DNA from: CAZDXB01 sp964509335
GTDB lineage: Bacteria > Bacteroidota > Ignavibacteria > Kapaibacteriales > UBA2268
Direction: 5' to 3'
Assembly: GCA_964509335.1 (NCBI GenBank)
Contig: CAZDXB010000018.1
Location: forward strand, 1-64,000
DNA length: 64,000 nucleotides
Positions 53,626-62,654 of this stretch are shown piece by piece (the first letter of the stretch is position 1; each line of letters opens with the position of its first letter). Under the pieces are notes generated by a model. It was not told the origin of the DNA. It made no database searches and worked only from the letters and a program-made list of their open reading frames with translations. A program made the translations under genes and the position numbers.

Positions 53626-55662
53626 ATGAGCAAAGATAAAGAAAGCGATTTGTTCTCCGCTTTTACGCCGCCTTCTTACGAGGAATGGAAAGAAGCGGCG
53701 GAGAAATCGATAAAAGGCAAACCGTTAAAAAAGTTAATAAAAAAAAATTACGAAGGCGTCGAAATAAAGCCGATTTATACTAAAGACGATTTACCCGATT
53801 TCGACGAAACTTACCCCGGATTTTATCCGTATGATAGAAACTCTAATGCTCTGGGGGATTTAGAAAGCAAGCCATATATATCGCAAAAAATTCCGGCAAA
53901 CACCCCCGAAGATTTCAACGAAAAAGCAAAAAAAAGCGCGACGAAAGGACAAAACGCTTTTAAACTAGCTCTTTACGACGGCGGGGAGCAGCCGATAATT
54001 AACGATTTGAGCGATTTGGAAAAAGCGCTAAAAGAAATCGATTTGGCGCGCTATCCGCTTAACGTAAACGCTAAACAATCGGCTTTTTCTTTTTTCGGAG
54101 CGTTATTCAAATTCATCGACAAAAGCTCGTATGATTGGGCGGACTTGAAAGGCGGCGTTTATTTCGACCCGCTAGCTCTAACGTCCGAGAAAGGCGCGCT
54201 TCCCTACTCGATAGACTTCGCTCTCGACGTTTCGGCGGATATCGCGAAACTCTTGGCGAAAAATAAATCAGAGTTTAGCTTTATCGGCGTCGATACTTCC
54301 GTATATAAAAACGGCGGTTGCGACATAGCCGAGGAAATAGCGTTCGCTCTCGCCGCCGGAACTGAATACTTGAGAGAGCTATCAAATAGAGGCGTCGAGC
54401 TAAACAACGCGGCGAAGTCGATTAAATTTATTTTCGCCGTCGATTCCGAATTTTTCCCGGAAATAGCAAAATTCAAAACCGCCCGAATTTTATGGGCGAA
54501 AATCGTAAAAGAATTCGGCGACGACGAGGAAGCGCAAAAAATGAACGTTTACGCGAAAACGGCGGAAACTAACAAATCAAACTTAGACCCATACGTTAAT
54601 CTTCTGAGATTTTCTTCGGAAGCGCTTTCGTGCTATTTAGGCGGAGCGAACAGCATGGAAATCGGCTATTTCGACGACAATCTGAGACCGGTCGGCGAGT
54701 TTTCCGCCAGAGTCTCCAGAAATATCCAAAACGTGATTTTGGAAGAGTGCAACGTTGCCGACACAATCGACCCCGCAAAAGGCTCTTATTATATCGAATA
54801 TCTGATTAAAGAGCTTTCGGAAAAATCTTGGCAAATCTTCAAAGAAATAGAAAAAAAAGGCGGAATGCGCGAGACCTTAAAATCTGGATACGTTCAAGAT
54901 TTAATAAAAGAAAAAGTCCAGCTTAGGCTGAAGAATTTGACTAAAAGAAAAGATTCAATAATCGGCGTTAATAAATATCCCAACATATACGAAGAAGACT
55001 TAAGAGAAGAACGCTCCGAAGAAACGCAAAGCGAAGCTCCCGAAGAAGCAAAAATAAAGGAGTTAGCCGAGCGATTGAAGAAATCAGATAACTTAATTAA
55101 CGAAATATCGAAACTTTTCGAGGAAGGCGAAACTCTCGCGACAATAGATGCCGCTCTTGGCTCGTTAAGCGAGGATTCGACGGAAATCGAGCCGATACCG
55201 CCGTTCCGCAAATCGGAAGTATTCGAGCTATTACGAAGCAAAGCCGATGAATATAAAAAGAAACACGGAGAGTACGTTAAAGTATTCATTGCGGCGATCG
55301 GACACGTGAGAACGCACAAAGCGAGAGCGGATTTCATCGCCGATTTCTTTGCCGTGGGAGGCTTCGAAACAATTTACGAAGGAGACTGCGAAACTACAAA
55401 AAAAGCCGCCGAAATGTTTGGGAGAAACGACGCGCAAATAGCGGTTATCTGCTCGACCGACGACAAATATCCCGAACTCGTCCCCAAATTAACGAAGGCG
55501 TTGAAAGAAGAAAAGAGCGACGCTTTGGTAGCGCTCGCCGGAAATCCGAGAGACAAACAAAAAGAATACGAAGAAGCCGGCGTCAACGAGTTTATCTATA
55601 TGGGCGCAAACGCCTACGATATATTATCGCGGCTCCAAAACAAAATCAATCAGACAAAATAA
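53626..55662 (+). CDS. mutA: Methylmalonyl-CoA mutase, small subunit
   Basis: 678 residues. The TIM-barrel half begins SYEEWKEAAEKSIKGKPLKKLIKKNYEGVEIKPIYTKDD. The C-terminal cobalamin-domain relic (about 540-675, KVFIAAIGHVRTHKARADFIADFFAVGGFETIYEGDCETT) lacks the B12-ligating DxHxxG, as in the known non-catalytic small subunits. AGGACAAAAGA precedes the ATG. It is 13 bp upstream of mutB and should form the heterodimer with it. No cobalamin riboswitch is visible in 53512-53625. Confidence 0.93.
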   Translation: MSKDKESDLFSAFTPPSYEEWKEAAEKSIKGKPLKKLIKKNYEGVEIKPIYTKDDLPDFDETYPGFYPYDRNSNALGDLESKPYISQKIPANTPEDFNEKAKKSATKGQNAFKLALYDGGEQPIINDLSDLEKALKEIDLARYPLNVNAKQSAFSFFGALFKFIDKSSYDWADLKGGVYFDPLALTSEKGALPYSIDFALDVSADIAKLLAKNKSEFSFIGVDTSVYKNGGCDIAEEIAFALAAGTEYLRELSNRGVELNNAAKSIKFIFAVDSEFFPEIAKFKTARILWAKIVKEFGDDEEAQKMNVYAKTAETNKSNLDPYVNLLRFSSEALSCYLGGANSMEIGYFDDNLRPVGEFSARVSRNIQNVILEECNVADTIDPAKGSYYIEYLIKELSEKSWQIFKEIEKKGGMRETLKSGYVQDLIKEKVQLRLKNLTKRKDSIIGVNKYPNIYEEDLREERSEETQSEAPEEAKIKELAERLKKSDNLINEISKLFEEGETLATIDAALGSLSEDSTEIEPIPPFRKSEVFELLRSKADEYKKKHGEYVKVFIAAIGHVRTHKARADFIADFFAVGGFETIYEGDCETTKKAAEMFGRNDAQIAVICSTDDKYPELVPKLTKALKEEKSDALVALAGNPRDKQKEYEEAGVNEFIYMGANAYDILSRLQNKINQTK

Positions 55663-55675
55663 GCGGAGAAATAAA

Positions 55676-57853
55676 ATGGGCGATTTTCCAGATTTTACGA
55701 ATATGGATTTAGATTTGAGCGATATAAAAGCAAGCGAATCTGATTGGAAAAAACGTTTCGCCGAAGAAACCGGCAAAGATTGCGACGAATACCGAACGGA
55801 AACGTTCGAAAAAATAAAAATCAAGCCGTTATATACGAAATCGGATTTTGACGAGCTAAACCATACGGACTTTATGTCGGGCATACCGCCTTATCTGCGA
55901 GGACCTTACCCGACAATGTACGTAGCGCGTCCTTGGACTATACGTCAATACGCCGGTTTTTCGACTGCCGAAGAGAGCAACGCTTTTTACAAAAGGAATA
56001 TAGCCGCCGGTCAGCGCGGCTTATCTGTCGCGTTCGACTTAGCGACTCATCGCGGCTTCGATTCCGACCATCCGAGAGTTCTCGGAGACGTAGGTATGGC
56101 GGGCGTCGCCATTGATTCAATATTGGATATGAAAATACTATTCGACGATATTCCATTGGATAAAATGTCCGTATCGATGACTATGAACGGCGCGGTTCTG
56201 CCGGTAATGGCGTTTTATATTGTCGCCGCCGAAGAGCAAGGCGTAAAACCGAAAGAACTGACAGGAACGATACAAAACGATATTTTAAAAGAATATATGG
56301 TGCGGAATACATATATTTATCCGCCGGAGCCTTCGATGAAGATTATAGCGGATATATTTAAATATACCTCGCAAAATATGCCGAGATTCAATTCAATTTC
56401 CGTTTCCGGCTATCATATGCAAGAAGCCGGCGCTACGGCGGATTTGGAAATGGGATACACGCTTGCCGACGCGCTGGAATACGTGAGAACCGGAGTCAAC
56501 GCCGGTTTGAAAATCGACGAGTTCGCGCCGAGAATTTCTTTCTTTTGGGCTATCGGCAAGAACTATTTTATGGAAATAGCAAAACTAAGAGCCGCCAGAA
56601 TGCTTTGGGCGAAATTAATCGAGCCGTTCGAGCCGAAAAACCCCAAGTCGATGGCTTTGAGAACGCACTCGCAAACATCCGGCTGGAGTTTAACCGAGCA
56701 GGACCCGTATAATAATATAACTCGCACGCTTATCGAAGCGATGGCGGCGGCTCTGGGACATACGCAATCGCTCCACACAAATTCCTTAGACGAAGCGATA
56801 GCTCTGCCGACCGATTTTTCTGCAAGAATCGCGCGAAACACCCAATTGTATTTACAAGAAGAAACCGGAATTTGCGACGTAGTTGACCCGTGGGCTGGTT
56901 CGTATTACGTGGAAAGCCTAACGGACGCTTTGGCTAAAAAAGCTTCGGCGCACATTCAAGAAATTGAATCCTTGGGCGGTATGGCGAAAGCTATAGAAAC
57001 CGGTTTGCCAAAAATGCGCATAGAGGAAGCCTCCGCTAGACGCCAAGCGAAAATCGACTCTAAAGCCGAACCTATAATCGGAACGAATAAATATAGACTC
57101 GACAAAGAAGAACCGATAGAAATATTGGAAGTTGACAACGCGGCGGTTCATAAAAAACAAATCGAACGCTTAGAAAAATTGAGAGCCGAACGAGACGAAA
57201 CCAAAGTCAAATCGTCTTTGGAAGCTCTGACTAAATGCGCCGAAACGGGCGAAGGCAACTTGCTGGAGCTATCGGTGAACGCGGCGAGAAATCGAGCGAG
57301 TTTAGGCGAGATATCTTACGCTTTGGAAAAAGTCTGGGGACGGCATAAATCTATTATTCGCTCCATTTCCGGCGTTTACAGTTCGGAATACAGCGAATCG
57401 AACCAAATCGAAAAAGCGAGAAAAGCCGCCGACGAATTCGAGAAAATCGAAGGCAGAAGACCGAGAATTTTAGTGGCGAAAATGGGGCAGGACGGACACG
57501 ACAGAGGCGCGAAAGTAATTTCAACGGCGTTCGCCGATTTGGGTTTCGACGTAGATATTGGTCCTTTGTTCCAAACGCCCGAGGAAGCCGCCAGAGACGC
57601 CGCCGACAACGACGTTCACATTGTCGGAGCGAGTTCCTTGGCGGGCAGTCATAAAACGCTCGTTCCAAAACTTCACGAGGAGTTGAAAAAGCTCGGCAGG
57701 GAAGATATAATGATAGTCGTAGGCGGCGTAATACCCGCTCAAGACTACGATTTCTTGCTCAATAACGGAGCGTCGTTTATTTTTGGTCCCGGCACGGTCA
57801 TTCCCAACGCCGCTATAAAAATTCTCGAGGAATTATCCGAAAGATATTCATAG
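55676..57853 (+). CDS. mutB: Methylmalonyl-CoA mutase, large (catalytic) subunit
   Basis: 725 residues. The substrate barrel has PPYLRGPYPTMYVARPWTIRQYAGFSTAEESN, VAFDLATHRGFDSDHPRV and GYHMQEAGATADLEMGYTLADALEYVRTG. The C-terminal cobalamin-binding domain has the complete motif AKMGQDGHDRGAKVISTAF, with H608 as the lower cobalt ligand. It interconverts succinyl-CoA and methylmalonyl-CoA in propionate metabolism. Operon with mutA; MeaB follows after a repeat and a small membrane gene. Confidence 0.97.
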   Translation: MGDFPDFTNMDLDLSDIKASESDWKKRFAEETGKDCDEYRTETFEKIKIKPLYTKSDFDELNHTDFMSGIPPYLRGPYPTMYVARPWTIRQYAGFSTAEESNAFYKRNIAAGQRGLSVAFDLATHRGFDSDHPRVLGDVGMAGVAIDSILDMKILFDDIPLDKMSVSMTMNGAVLPVMAFYIVAAEEQGVKPKELTGTIQNDILKEYMVRNTYIYPPEPSMKIIADIFKYTSQNMPRFNSISVSGYHMQEAGATADLEMGYTLADALEYVRTGVNAGLKIDEFAPRISFFWAIGKNYFMEIAKLRAARMLWAKLIEPFEPKNPKSMALRTHSQTSGWSLTEQDPYNNITRTLIEAMAAALGHTQSLHTNSLDEAIALPTDFSARIARNTQLYLQEETGICDVVDPWAGSYYVESLTDALAKKASAHIQEIESLGGMAKAIETGLPKMRIEEASARRQAKIDSKAEPIIGTNKYRLDKEEPIEILEVDNAAVHKKQIERLEKLRAERDETKVKSSLEALTKCAETGEGNLLELSVNAARNRASLGEISYALEKVWGRHKSIIRSISGVYSSEYSESNQIEKARKAADEFEKIEGRRPRILVAKMGQDGHDRGAKVISTAFADLGFDVDIGPLFQTPEEAARDAADNDVHIVGASSLAGSHKTLVPKLHEELKKLGREDIMIVVGGVIPAQDYDFLLNNGASFIFGPGTVIPNAAIKILEELSERYS

Positions 57854-57880
57854 TGAAGCGGAAATAAATCATTCTAAGTA

Positions 57881-58020
57881 TGAGGCTGTCTCATAGCAAG
57901 AGTCTTGCGACCTTCAAGGTAAACCTTGAGGTTAACTTTTCTTTGAAAACACGCGGCAGTTCTGTGTTTAAGTCAACCTTCGGGTTCACCCGAAGGATTC
58001 GGATTTACATAACATCGATT
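57881..58020 (-). mobile_element. MITE-like element, family 1 copy C (inverted)
   Basis: TGAGGCTGTCTCA (57881-57893) starts an inverted relative of 36958-37112. The CCTTCAAGGT/ACCTTGAGG hairpin now comes first (57911-57931), then the ACACGCGGCAG region, then CCTTCGGGT/ACCCGAAGG (57977-57996). The far terminal repeat has decayed. It sits between mutB and a small membrane gene, splitting the mut-meaB run. The remaining ~150 bp to 58167 is AT-rich with no ORF. Confidence 0.7.
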
Positions 58021-58167
58021 TAAACAGCTTCTACTACCGCTAATAAAATTTGGGTATTTATCGTATATTTTTAAATGAAAAGAATTGATTTATCAATAAC
58101 TTTCTTATAATTTCAAAATTTTAGTTATATTTATAACAAATTGTATATATAAAGACGGGGTCAAAAA

Positions 58168-58599
58168 ATGGATTTTATAATCGACGTCTTGTTTTGGGGA
58201 ATTGTCATCGGCATAATCCATTATATCATAATGGGCGTGTTGTATATGAACCCCATAGTAAACAAAGTTTACATTGAAGCCCAAGAAAAAGACGCTTCGG
58301 TTAAAACGCGAAAAACTACGAGCGAGTATTTAACCAAGCAGTTCTTGGGAACGCAAGTCGAAATATGGATAATAACGGCTAGTTTTTTGTATTTGAGGCA
58401 ATTTCTGCCGATAGAGCCTATTTATCAAGGCTTGGTATTGGGAGCGATTTTCTCGGGCGTTAGGATATACGAACGTTTTTGGAATATGCTAATTCAAACT
58501 ACTTATCCGCCTAAGTTGCTGGCGATAGAATTTGTTAACGGAATAATAGGAACTTTAGTCATAACCATAGGACTAAGTTTAATGCCGATTAATTATTAA
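58168..58599 (+). CDS. Small integral membrane protein, unknown function
   Basis: 143 residues with four hydrophobic helices (about 5-27, 66-85, 90-108, 118-140) and a charged loop (EAQEKDASVKTRKTTSEYLTKQF). I recognise no family. It is 12 bp upstream of meaB and may be co-transcribed with it. There is no lipobox or signal-peptide cleavage site, and the start ATG follows an AAAGACGGGGT ribosome-binding region. Confidence 0.7.
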   Translation: MDFIIDVLFWGIVIGIIHYIIMGVLYMNPIVNKVYIEAQEKDASVKTRKTTSEYLTKQFLGTQVEIWIITASFLYLRQFLPIEPIYQGLVLGAIFSGVRIYERFWNMLIQTTYPPKLLAIEFVNGIIGTLVITIGLSLMPINY

Positions 58600-58611
58600 T
58601 AATAGCGGGAT

Positions 58612-59706
58612 ATGGGAAAAAAGAAAGACAAAAAACCGGAATGGACGCCCGAAAACGGCGGCGAAGCTTTCGCCGGTAGAATAATCGACGGGATTGAAAA
58701 CGCTAATCCATCCAAAAAGCAAAAAAAGAAAAGCTCTAAATTGGAAATACGAGACTACGTGGACGGCGTCTTGCAAGGCGACAGAACAAAGCTAAGCCGC
58801 GCTATAACTTTATTAGAAAGCTCTTCGCAAGAACATATAGACAAAGCGCAACAAGCGTTAAAATCGATATTGCCCCGCTCCGGCAAATCCATCAGGATAG
58901 GCGTTACCGGCTCGCCGGGAGTAGGGAAAAGCGCGTTTATTGACTCTCTCGGCGCGAAACTTTGCGAGCGCGGACACAAAGTCGCCGTTCTGGCAATCGA
59001 CCCGACAAGCTCAAAAAGTAAAGGCGCCATTCTCGGCGACAAAACCCGAATGGAAAAACTAACGCGAACCGACAGGGCTTTCATTCGCCCATCCCCTTCG
59101 GGCGGAGCCTTGGGAGGCGTCGCGAGAAAAACCAGAGAGACGATTTGGGTATGCGAAGCCGCCGGCTACGATATTATATTAATAGAAACCGTCGGCGTCG
59201 GTCAAAGCGAAATAACCGTTCGCTCGATGACGGATATGTTTCTACTGCTCTTGCTTCCCGGAGCGGGCGACGACTTGCAAGGGCTGAAAAAAGGAACCGT
59301 GGAGTTAGCCGATATGCTAATAGTCAATAAAGCCGACGGCGACCAAATTCAAAAAGCGGAATTAACAAAGAAGTTTTACGAGGAAGCGCTTCATTATATT
59401 ATGCCCGCCACCGAAGGCTGGAAAACGAAAGTCTTTCTCGCTTCCGCGTTTGAAAATAAAGGAATAGACAATATTTGGAAAGCTATCGAGAAATTCGCCG
59501 AAGTAACAAAAAAATCCGGCTATTTTGAAAAAAGAAGGAAAGAGCAATTAATCAAATGGGTTTACGACGCCGCCGAACAGCAAATACTAAATAGATTTTA
59601 TCGCTCCGAGAAGATACAAAACCTGAAGCCGGAGCTTGAAAAAGAAGTTTTAGACGGGACTATAACGCCCACTCAAGCGATTCAAAAATTGTTGGAAAAA
59701 TTTTAA
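58612..59706 (+). CDS. meaB: MeaB/ArgK family GTPase, methylmalonyl-CoA mutase chaperone
   Basis: 364 residues of the G3E family. Walker A is RIGVTGSPGVGKSAFIDSLG. The conserved VAVLAIDPTSSKSKGAILGDKTRME and FIRPSPSGGALGGVARKTRE follow, then the Walker B-like ILIETVGVGQSE and the guanine-specificity NKAD in MLIVNKADGD. MeaB protects and reactivates the B12 cofactor of MutAB, whose genes are 760 bp upstream. Dimerisation tail at the C-terminus. Overlap-free, 7 bp before rdgB. Confidence 0.95.
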   Translation: MGKKKDKKPEWTPENGGEAFAGRIIDGIENANPSKKQKKKSSKLEIRDYVDGVLQGDRTKLSRAITLLESSSQEHIDKAQQALKSILPRSGKSIRIGVTGSPGVGKSAFIDSLGAKLCERGHKVAVLAIDPTSSKSKGAILGDKTRMEKLTRTDRAFIRPSPSGGALGGVARKTRETIWVCEAAGYDIILIETVGVGQSEITVRSMTDMFLLLLLPGAGDDLQGLKKGTVELADMLIVNKADGDQIQKAELTKKFYEEALHYIMPATEGWKTKVFLASAFENKGIDNIWKAIEKFAEVTKKSGYFEKRRKEQLIKWVYDAAEQQILNRFYRSEKIQNLKPELEKEVLDGTITPTQAIQKLLEKF

Positions 59707-59712
59707 GAGCTT

Positions 59713-60315
59713 ATGAGAATACTTTTCGGTTCGAATAACGAGCACAAAGCAAAGGAAATCAGAAACATATTTAAAAAATCGTCGTTAAAAAATATAGAAA
59801 TCGTCGTTCCCAAGGACTTAAACATTAATCTCGATATAGAAGAAACGGGCGACACACTCGAAGAAAACGCTTATCTTAAGTCGGAGGGATTTTATCGAGC
59901 TTCGGGATTGCCCTCTTTCGCCGACGACACGGGACTCGAAATCGACGCTTTGAACGGCGAGCCGGGCGTTCGCTCCGCGAGATTCGCCGGAGAAGAATCC
60001 AACGACGAGAAAAACAGAAAGAAAGCGCTAAGGCTTCTTTCCGAAGTCCCGCGCGACAAGCCCCGAACAGCCAGATTTAGAACGGTTATATGTTATATCG
60101 ACGAAAACGGCGCCAATTATTCCGTCGGCGTATGCAAAGGGAAAATAATAAACAAAGAGCGAGGCGACAACGGCTTCGGCTACGACCCGATATTCGTCCC
60201 CGAAGGCTACGACAAAACATTCGCCGAAATGAACCAAACCGAAAAGAACAAAATCAGCCATAGAGGTAGAGCAATTAACAATTTCGTAAAATTTCTGGAA
60301 AAGCGTTTAAAATAA
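59713..60315 (+). CDS. rdgB: XTP/dITP diphosphatase (RdgB/HAM1)
   Basis: 200 residues. This enzyme hydrolyses non-canonical purine nucleotides. The family motifs FGSNNEHKAKEIRNIF, SFADDTGLEIDALNGEPGVRSARFAGEES and the C-terminal GFGYDPIFVPEGYDKTFAEM...NKISHRGRA are complete. It follows meaB by 7 bp. An RNA hairpin with a T-run follows the stop (see 60348). Confidence 0.96.
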   Translation: MRILFGSNNEHKAKEIRNIFKKSSLKNIEIVVPKDLNINLDIEETGDTLEENAYLKSEGFYRASGLPSFADDTGLEIDALNGEPGVRSARFAGEESNDEKNRKKALRLLSEVPRDKPRTARFRTVICYIDENGANYSVGVCKGKIINKERGDNGFGYDPIFVPEGYDKTFAEMNQTEKNKISHRGRAINNFVKFLEKRLK

Positions 60316-61058
60316 TAACGACCATTCATCCCGTTAGAACTCAATAGCTCCGTCCTTTAGGGCGGAAGAGGTTTTTTAATATCTATTCGGTTTTGCCTCC
60401 TTCCCAAATTCTAATTTTACAAAGACATAGAACGTTTCTCGCTTTATTCCGACCGAAATCGGAGTTTCGGTCGGAGGAGGCAATCTCTATCTCCGTTCTT
60501 TAGGGCGGAAGAGGTTTTTTTTAATATCTATTCGGTTTTGCCTCCTTCCCAAATTCTAATTTTACAAAGACATAGAACGTTTCTCGCTTTATTCCGACCG
60601 AAATCGGAGTTTCGGTCGGAGGAGACTTTTATAGCTTCGTCCTTTAGGGCGGAGACATTAATATTTAACTCGTTCCGCGGCGGTCAACCTCACCCTAACC
60701 CTCTCCGCAAGCAGAGAGGGGACTAACAGGTTAATATTAATATGTTTGCGTTAACCTTTTAATCCTCTCCGCGATTTCGGGGAGAGTTAGAGAGGGGTAA
60801 ATAAAAAGTAGAGCAGACGCCCTCGTCTGCTCACGCCTTAACCCCCTCGCCGAACGCCTTTCCTTGCAAATGTGTCACGCTCGCAAAGTAGCGGCTGAAA
60901 TTTTCTAGCCCCCTGCGATTATTCCCTTTATTTTCAATCAATTGGGGAAAGAGATAGAATGTTTCTCTTGCGTTGTTCCGACTTTTTTATTTTTTTTTGT
61001 CTTCTATTATTTCCTTATGTTGAATCTTTTATTTTCACAAAATCAAAAAAAAATAAAT
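60316..61058. repeat. Repeat-rich gap with tandem duplication and hairpins
   Basis: No gene is credible in these ~740 bp. Copy 1 (60348-60479, 132 bp) and copy 2 (60491-60624, 134 bp) are a direct duplication. Each starts with the hairpin CCGTCC-TTTA-GGGCGG plus a run of T and ends with CCGACCGAAAtcGGAGTTTCGGTCGG. A third partial copy of the first hairpin is at 60633-60655. Later hairpins are CTCTCCGC/GCAGAGAG (about 60696-60720) and GAGCAGACG-CCCT-CGTCTGCTC (about 60813-60830). The first hairpin of copy 1 may also terminate rdgB. Confidence 0.8.
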
Positions 61059-62591
61059 ATGGGCAAGAAAAAGAAAACGTCTTTATTTCAACGGTTCTTG
61101 AACGTAACCGAGAGAGCCGGCAACGCTCTGCCGCACCCCGCTACTTTGTTTGCTTTGTTCGCGGTTGGCGCTTTAATTTTCTCTGGGATAGGCGCCGCGC
61201 TAAACTGGGAAGTGATTCATCCCGGAACTAAAGAAATTATCCAGCCAATAAATCTCTTATCCATAGAAGGCTTGCGCCGTATTATGCTCGAGCTTGTAGT
61301 TAACTATACCGACTTCGCGCCGCTGGGTATAGTAATGGTAGCGATGCTTGGAATCGGATTAGCGGAAAAAAGCGGCTTTTTCAAGGCGCTTATACAATTG
61401 CTCGTATCAAACGCCTCTAAGAAAGTTTTAACGTTTGCGATTGTGTTTTCGGGCGTATTGTCAAATTTTGCATCGGATATTGGTTACATCCTTTTGATTC
61501 CTTTATCCGGCGTTATATTCAAAGCCGTTGGGAGACATCCTGTCGCTGGTATGGCGGCGGCTTTCGCAGGCGTTTCTGGAGGATTTAGCGCGAATATAAT
61601 TTTAGGCACTATAGACCCGCTTCTCGCCGGACTTTCGCAGGAAGCCGCGAGAATCGTCGACCCAAGTTATACAGTAAACCCGACCGCCAATTATTACTTT
61701 ATGATTGCTTCTACTTTTATCGTAACCGCCGTGGGAACGATTATTACCGAAAAGATTACCGAACCCCGACTGGGCAAATATTCAGGCGAATCTAACGAGA
61801 GCGACGATTCATTCGACAAGCTATCCAAGCAAGAGTCTAAGGGTCTATGGTATTCGCTTATTGTATTGCTTGCAACAATCGCCGTAATATTAATAGGAGT
61901 AATACCAGAAAACGGATTTTTGAGAGGAGAGGACGGCGGCATTATAACTTCGCCGATAATTGAAGGCGTCGTAGCCGTACTGTTTGCCGTTGCTGGCATT
62001 ACGGGTTTGGTGTTTGGATTTACCGTAGGTAAGTTCAAAAACGACGCCGACGTTATGAATAGTATGTCGGAATCAATGAAATCGCTCGCCGCTTATTTAG
62101 TGCTGGTATTTTTTGCCGCGCAATTCGTTGCTTATTTCAAATGGAGTAATCTCGGGATTATATTAGCCGTAAACGGAGCTAATTTATTAATGTCCGCTAA
62201 CATAGGACTTATTCCGTTAATGATATTGTTTATTATTTTATCGGCGTCGATTAATATGCTTATGGGAAGCGCTTCGGCAAAATGGGCGCTTCTAGCGCCG
62301 ATATTCATACCTATGTTTATGATTATGGGGTATTCGCCGGAGCTTTCGCAGGTCGTATATCGAATAGGAGACAGCGTTACGAATATCATATCGCCCATGA
62401 TGAGCTTCTTCGCCCTGATAATTGTCTATTTCCAAAAATACGACGAAAAAGCGGGCATTGGCACTATTATAGCGACAATGCTTCCTTATACTGTCTTGTT
62501 TTTCTTATCTTGGGTAGCGCTACTTGCCATTTGGCTTCTACTTGGAATACCTCTTGGTCCAGGCGCGGGTATTCACTATGAGCTTCCATAA
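61059..62591 (+). CDS. AbgT-family transporter (p-aminobenzoyl-glutamate type)
   Basis: 510 residues starting at MGKKKKTSLFQRFLNVTERAGNALPHPATLFALF. The open frame extends 39 codons further but those residues are low-complexity and lack the family start. About 12-13 membrane helices. The AbgT signatures are VNYTDFAPLGIVMVAMLGIGLAEKSGFFKALI, AAFAGVSGGFSANIILGTIDPLLAGLSQEAA and MLMGSASAKWALLAPIFIPMFMIMGYSPELSQVVYRIGDS. Some family members export sulfonamides; others import p-aminobenzoyl-glutamate. The substrate here is unknown. Confidence 0.93.
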   Translation: MGKKKKTSLFQRFLNVTERAGNALPHPATLFALFAVGALIFSGIGAALNWEVIHPGTKEIIQPINLLSIEGLRRIMLELVVNYTDFAPLGIVMVAMLGIGLAEKSGFFKALIQLLVSNASKKVLTFAIVFSGVLSNFASDIGYILLIPLSGVIFKAVGRHPVAGMAAAFAGVSGGFSANIILGTIDPLLAGLSQEAARIVDPSYTVNPTANYYFMIASTFIVTAVGTIITEKITEPRLGKYSGESNESDDSFDKLSKQESKGLWYSLIVLLATIAVILIGVIPENGFLRGEDGGIITSPIIEGVVAVLFAVAGITGLVFGFTVGKFKNDADVMNSMSESMKSLAAYLVLVFFAAQFVAYFKWSNLGIILAVNGANLLMSANIGLIPLMILFIILSASINMLMGSASAKWALLAPIFIPMFMIMGYSPELSQVVYRIGDSVTNIISPMMSFFALIIVYFQKYDEKAGIGTIIATMLPYTVLFFLSWVALLAIWLLLGIPLGPGAGIHYELP

Positions 62592-62654
62592 TGCTTGTCT
62601 TTTAGATGAGCCACACCTGCCATGTGCGGCGCATCTTCAACACTAAAACATCAT

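Noticed and set aside
60498..60726. 62-residue ORF at 60538-60726
   Set aside because: It lies entirely in duplicated hairpin DNA and has no recognisable protein features.
60942..61058. 39-codon upstream extension of the AbgT protein
   Set aside because: The residues (Phe/Tyr-rich low complexity) do not fit the family; the family start MGKKKKTSLFQRF begins at 61059.
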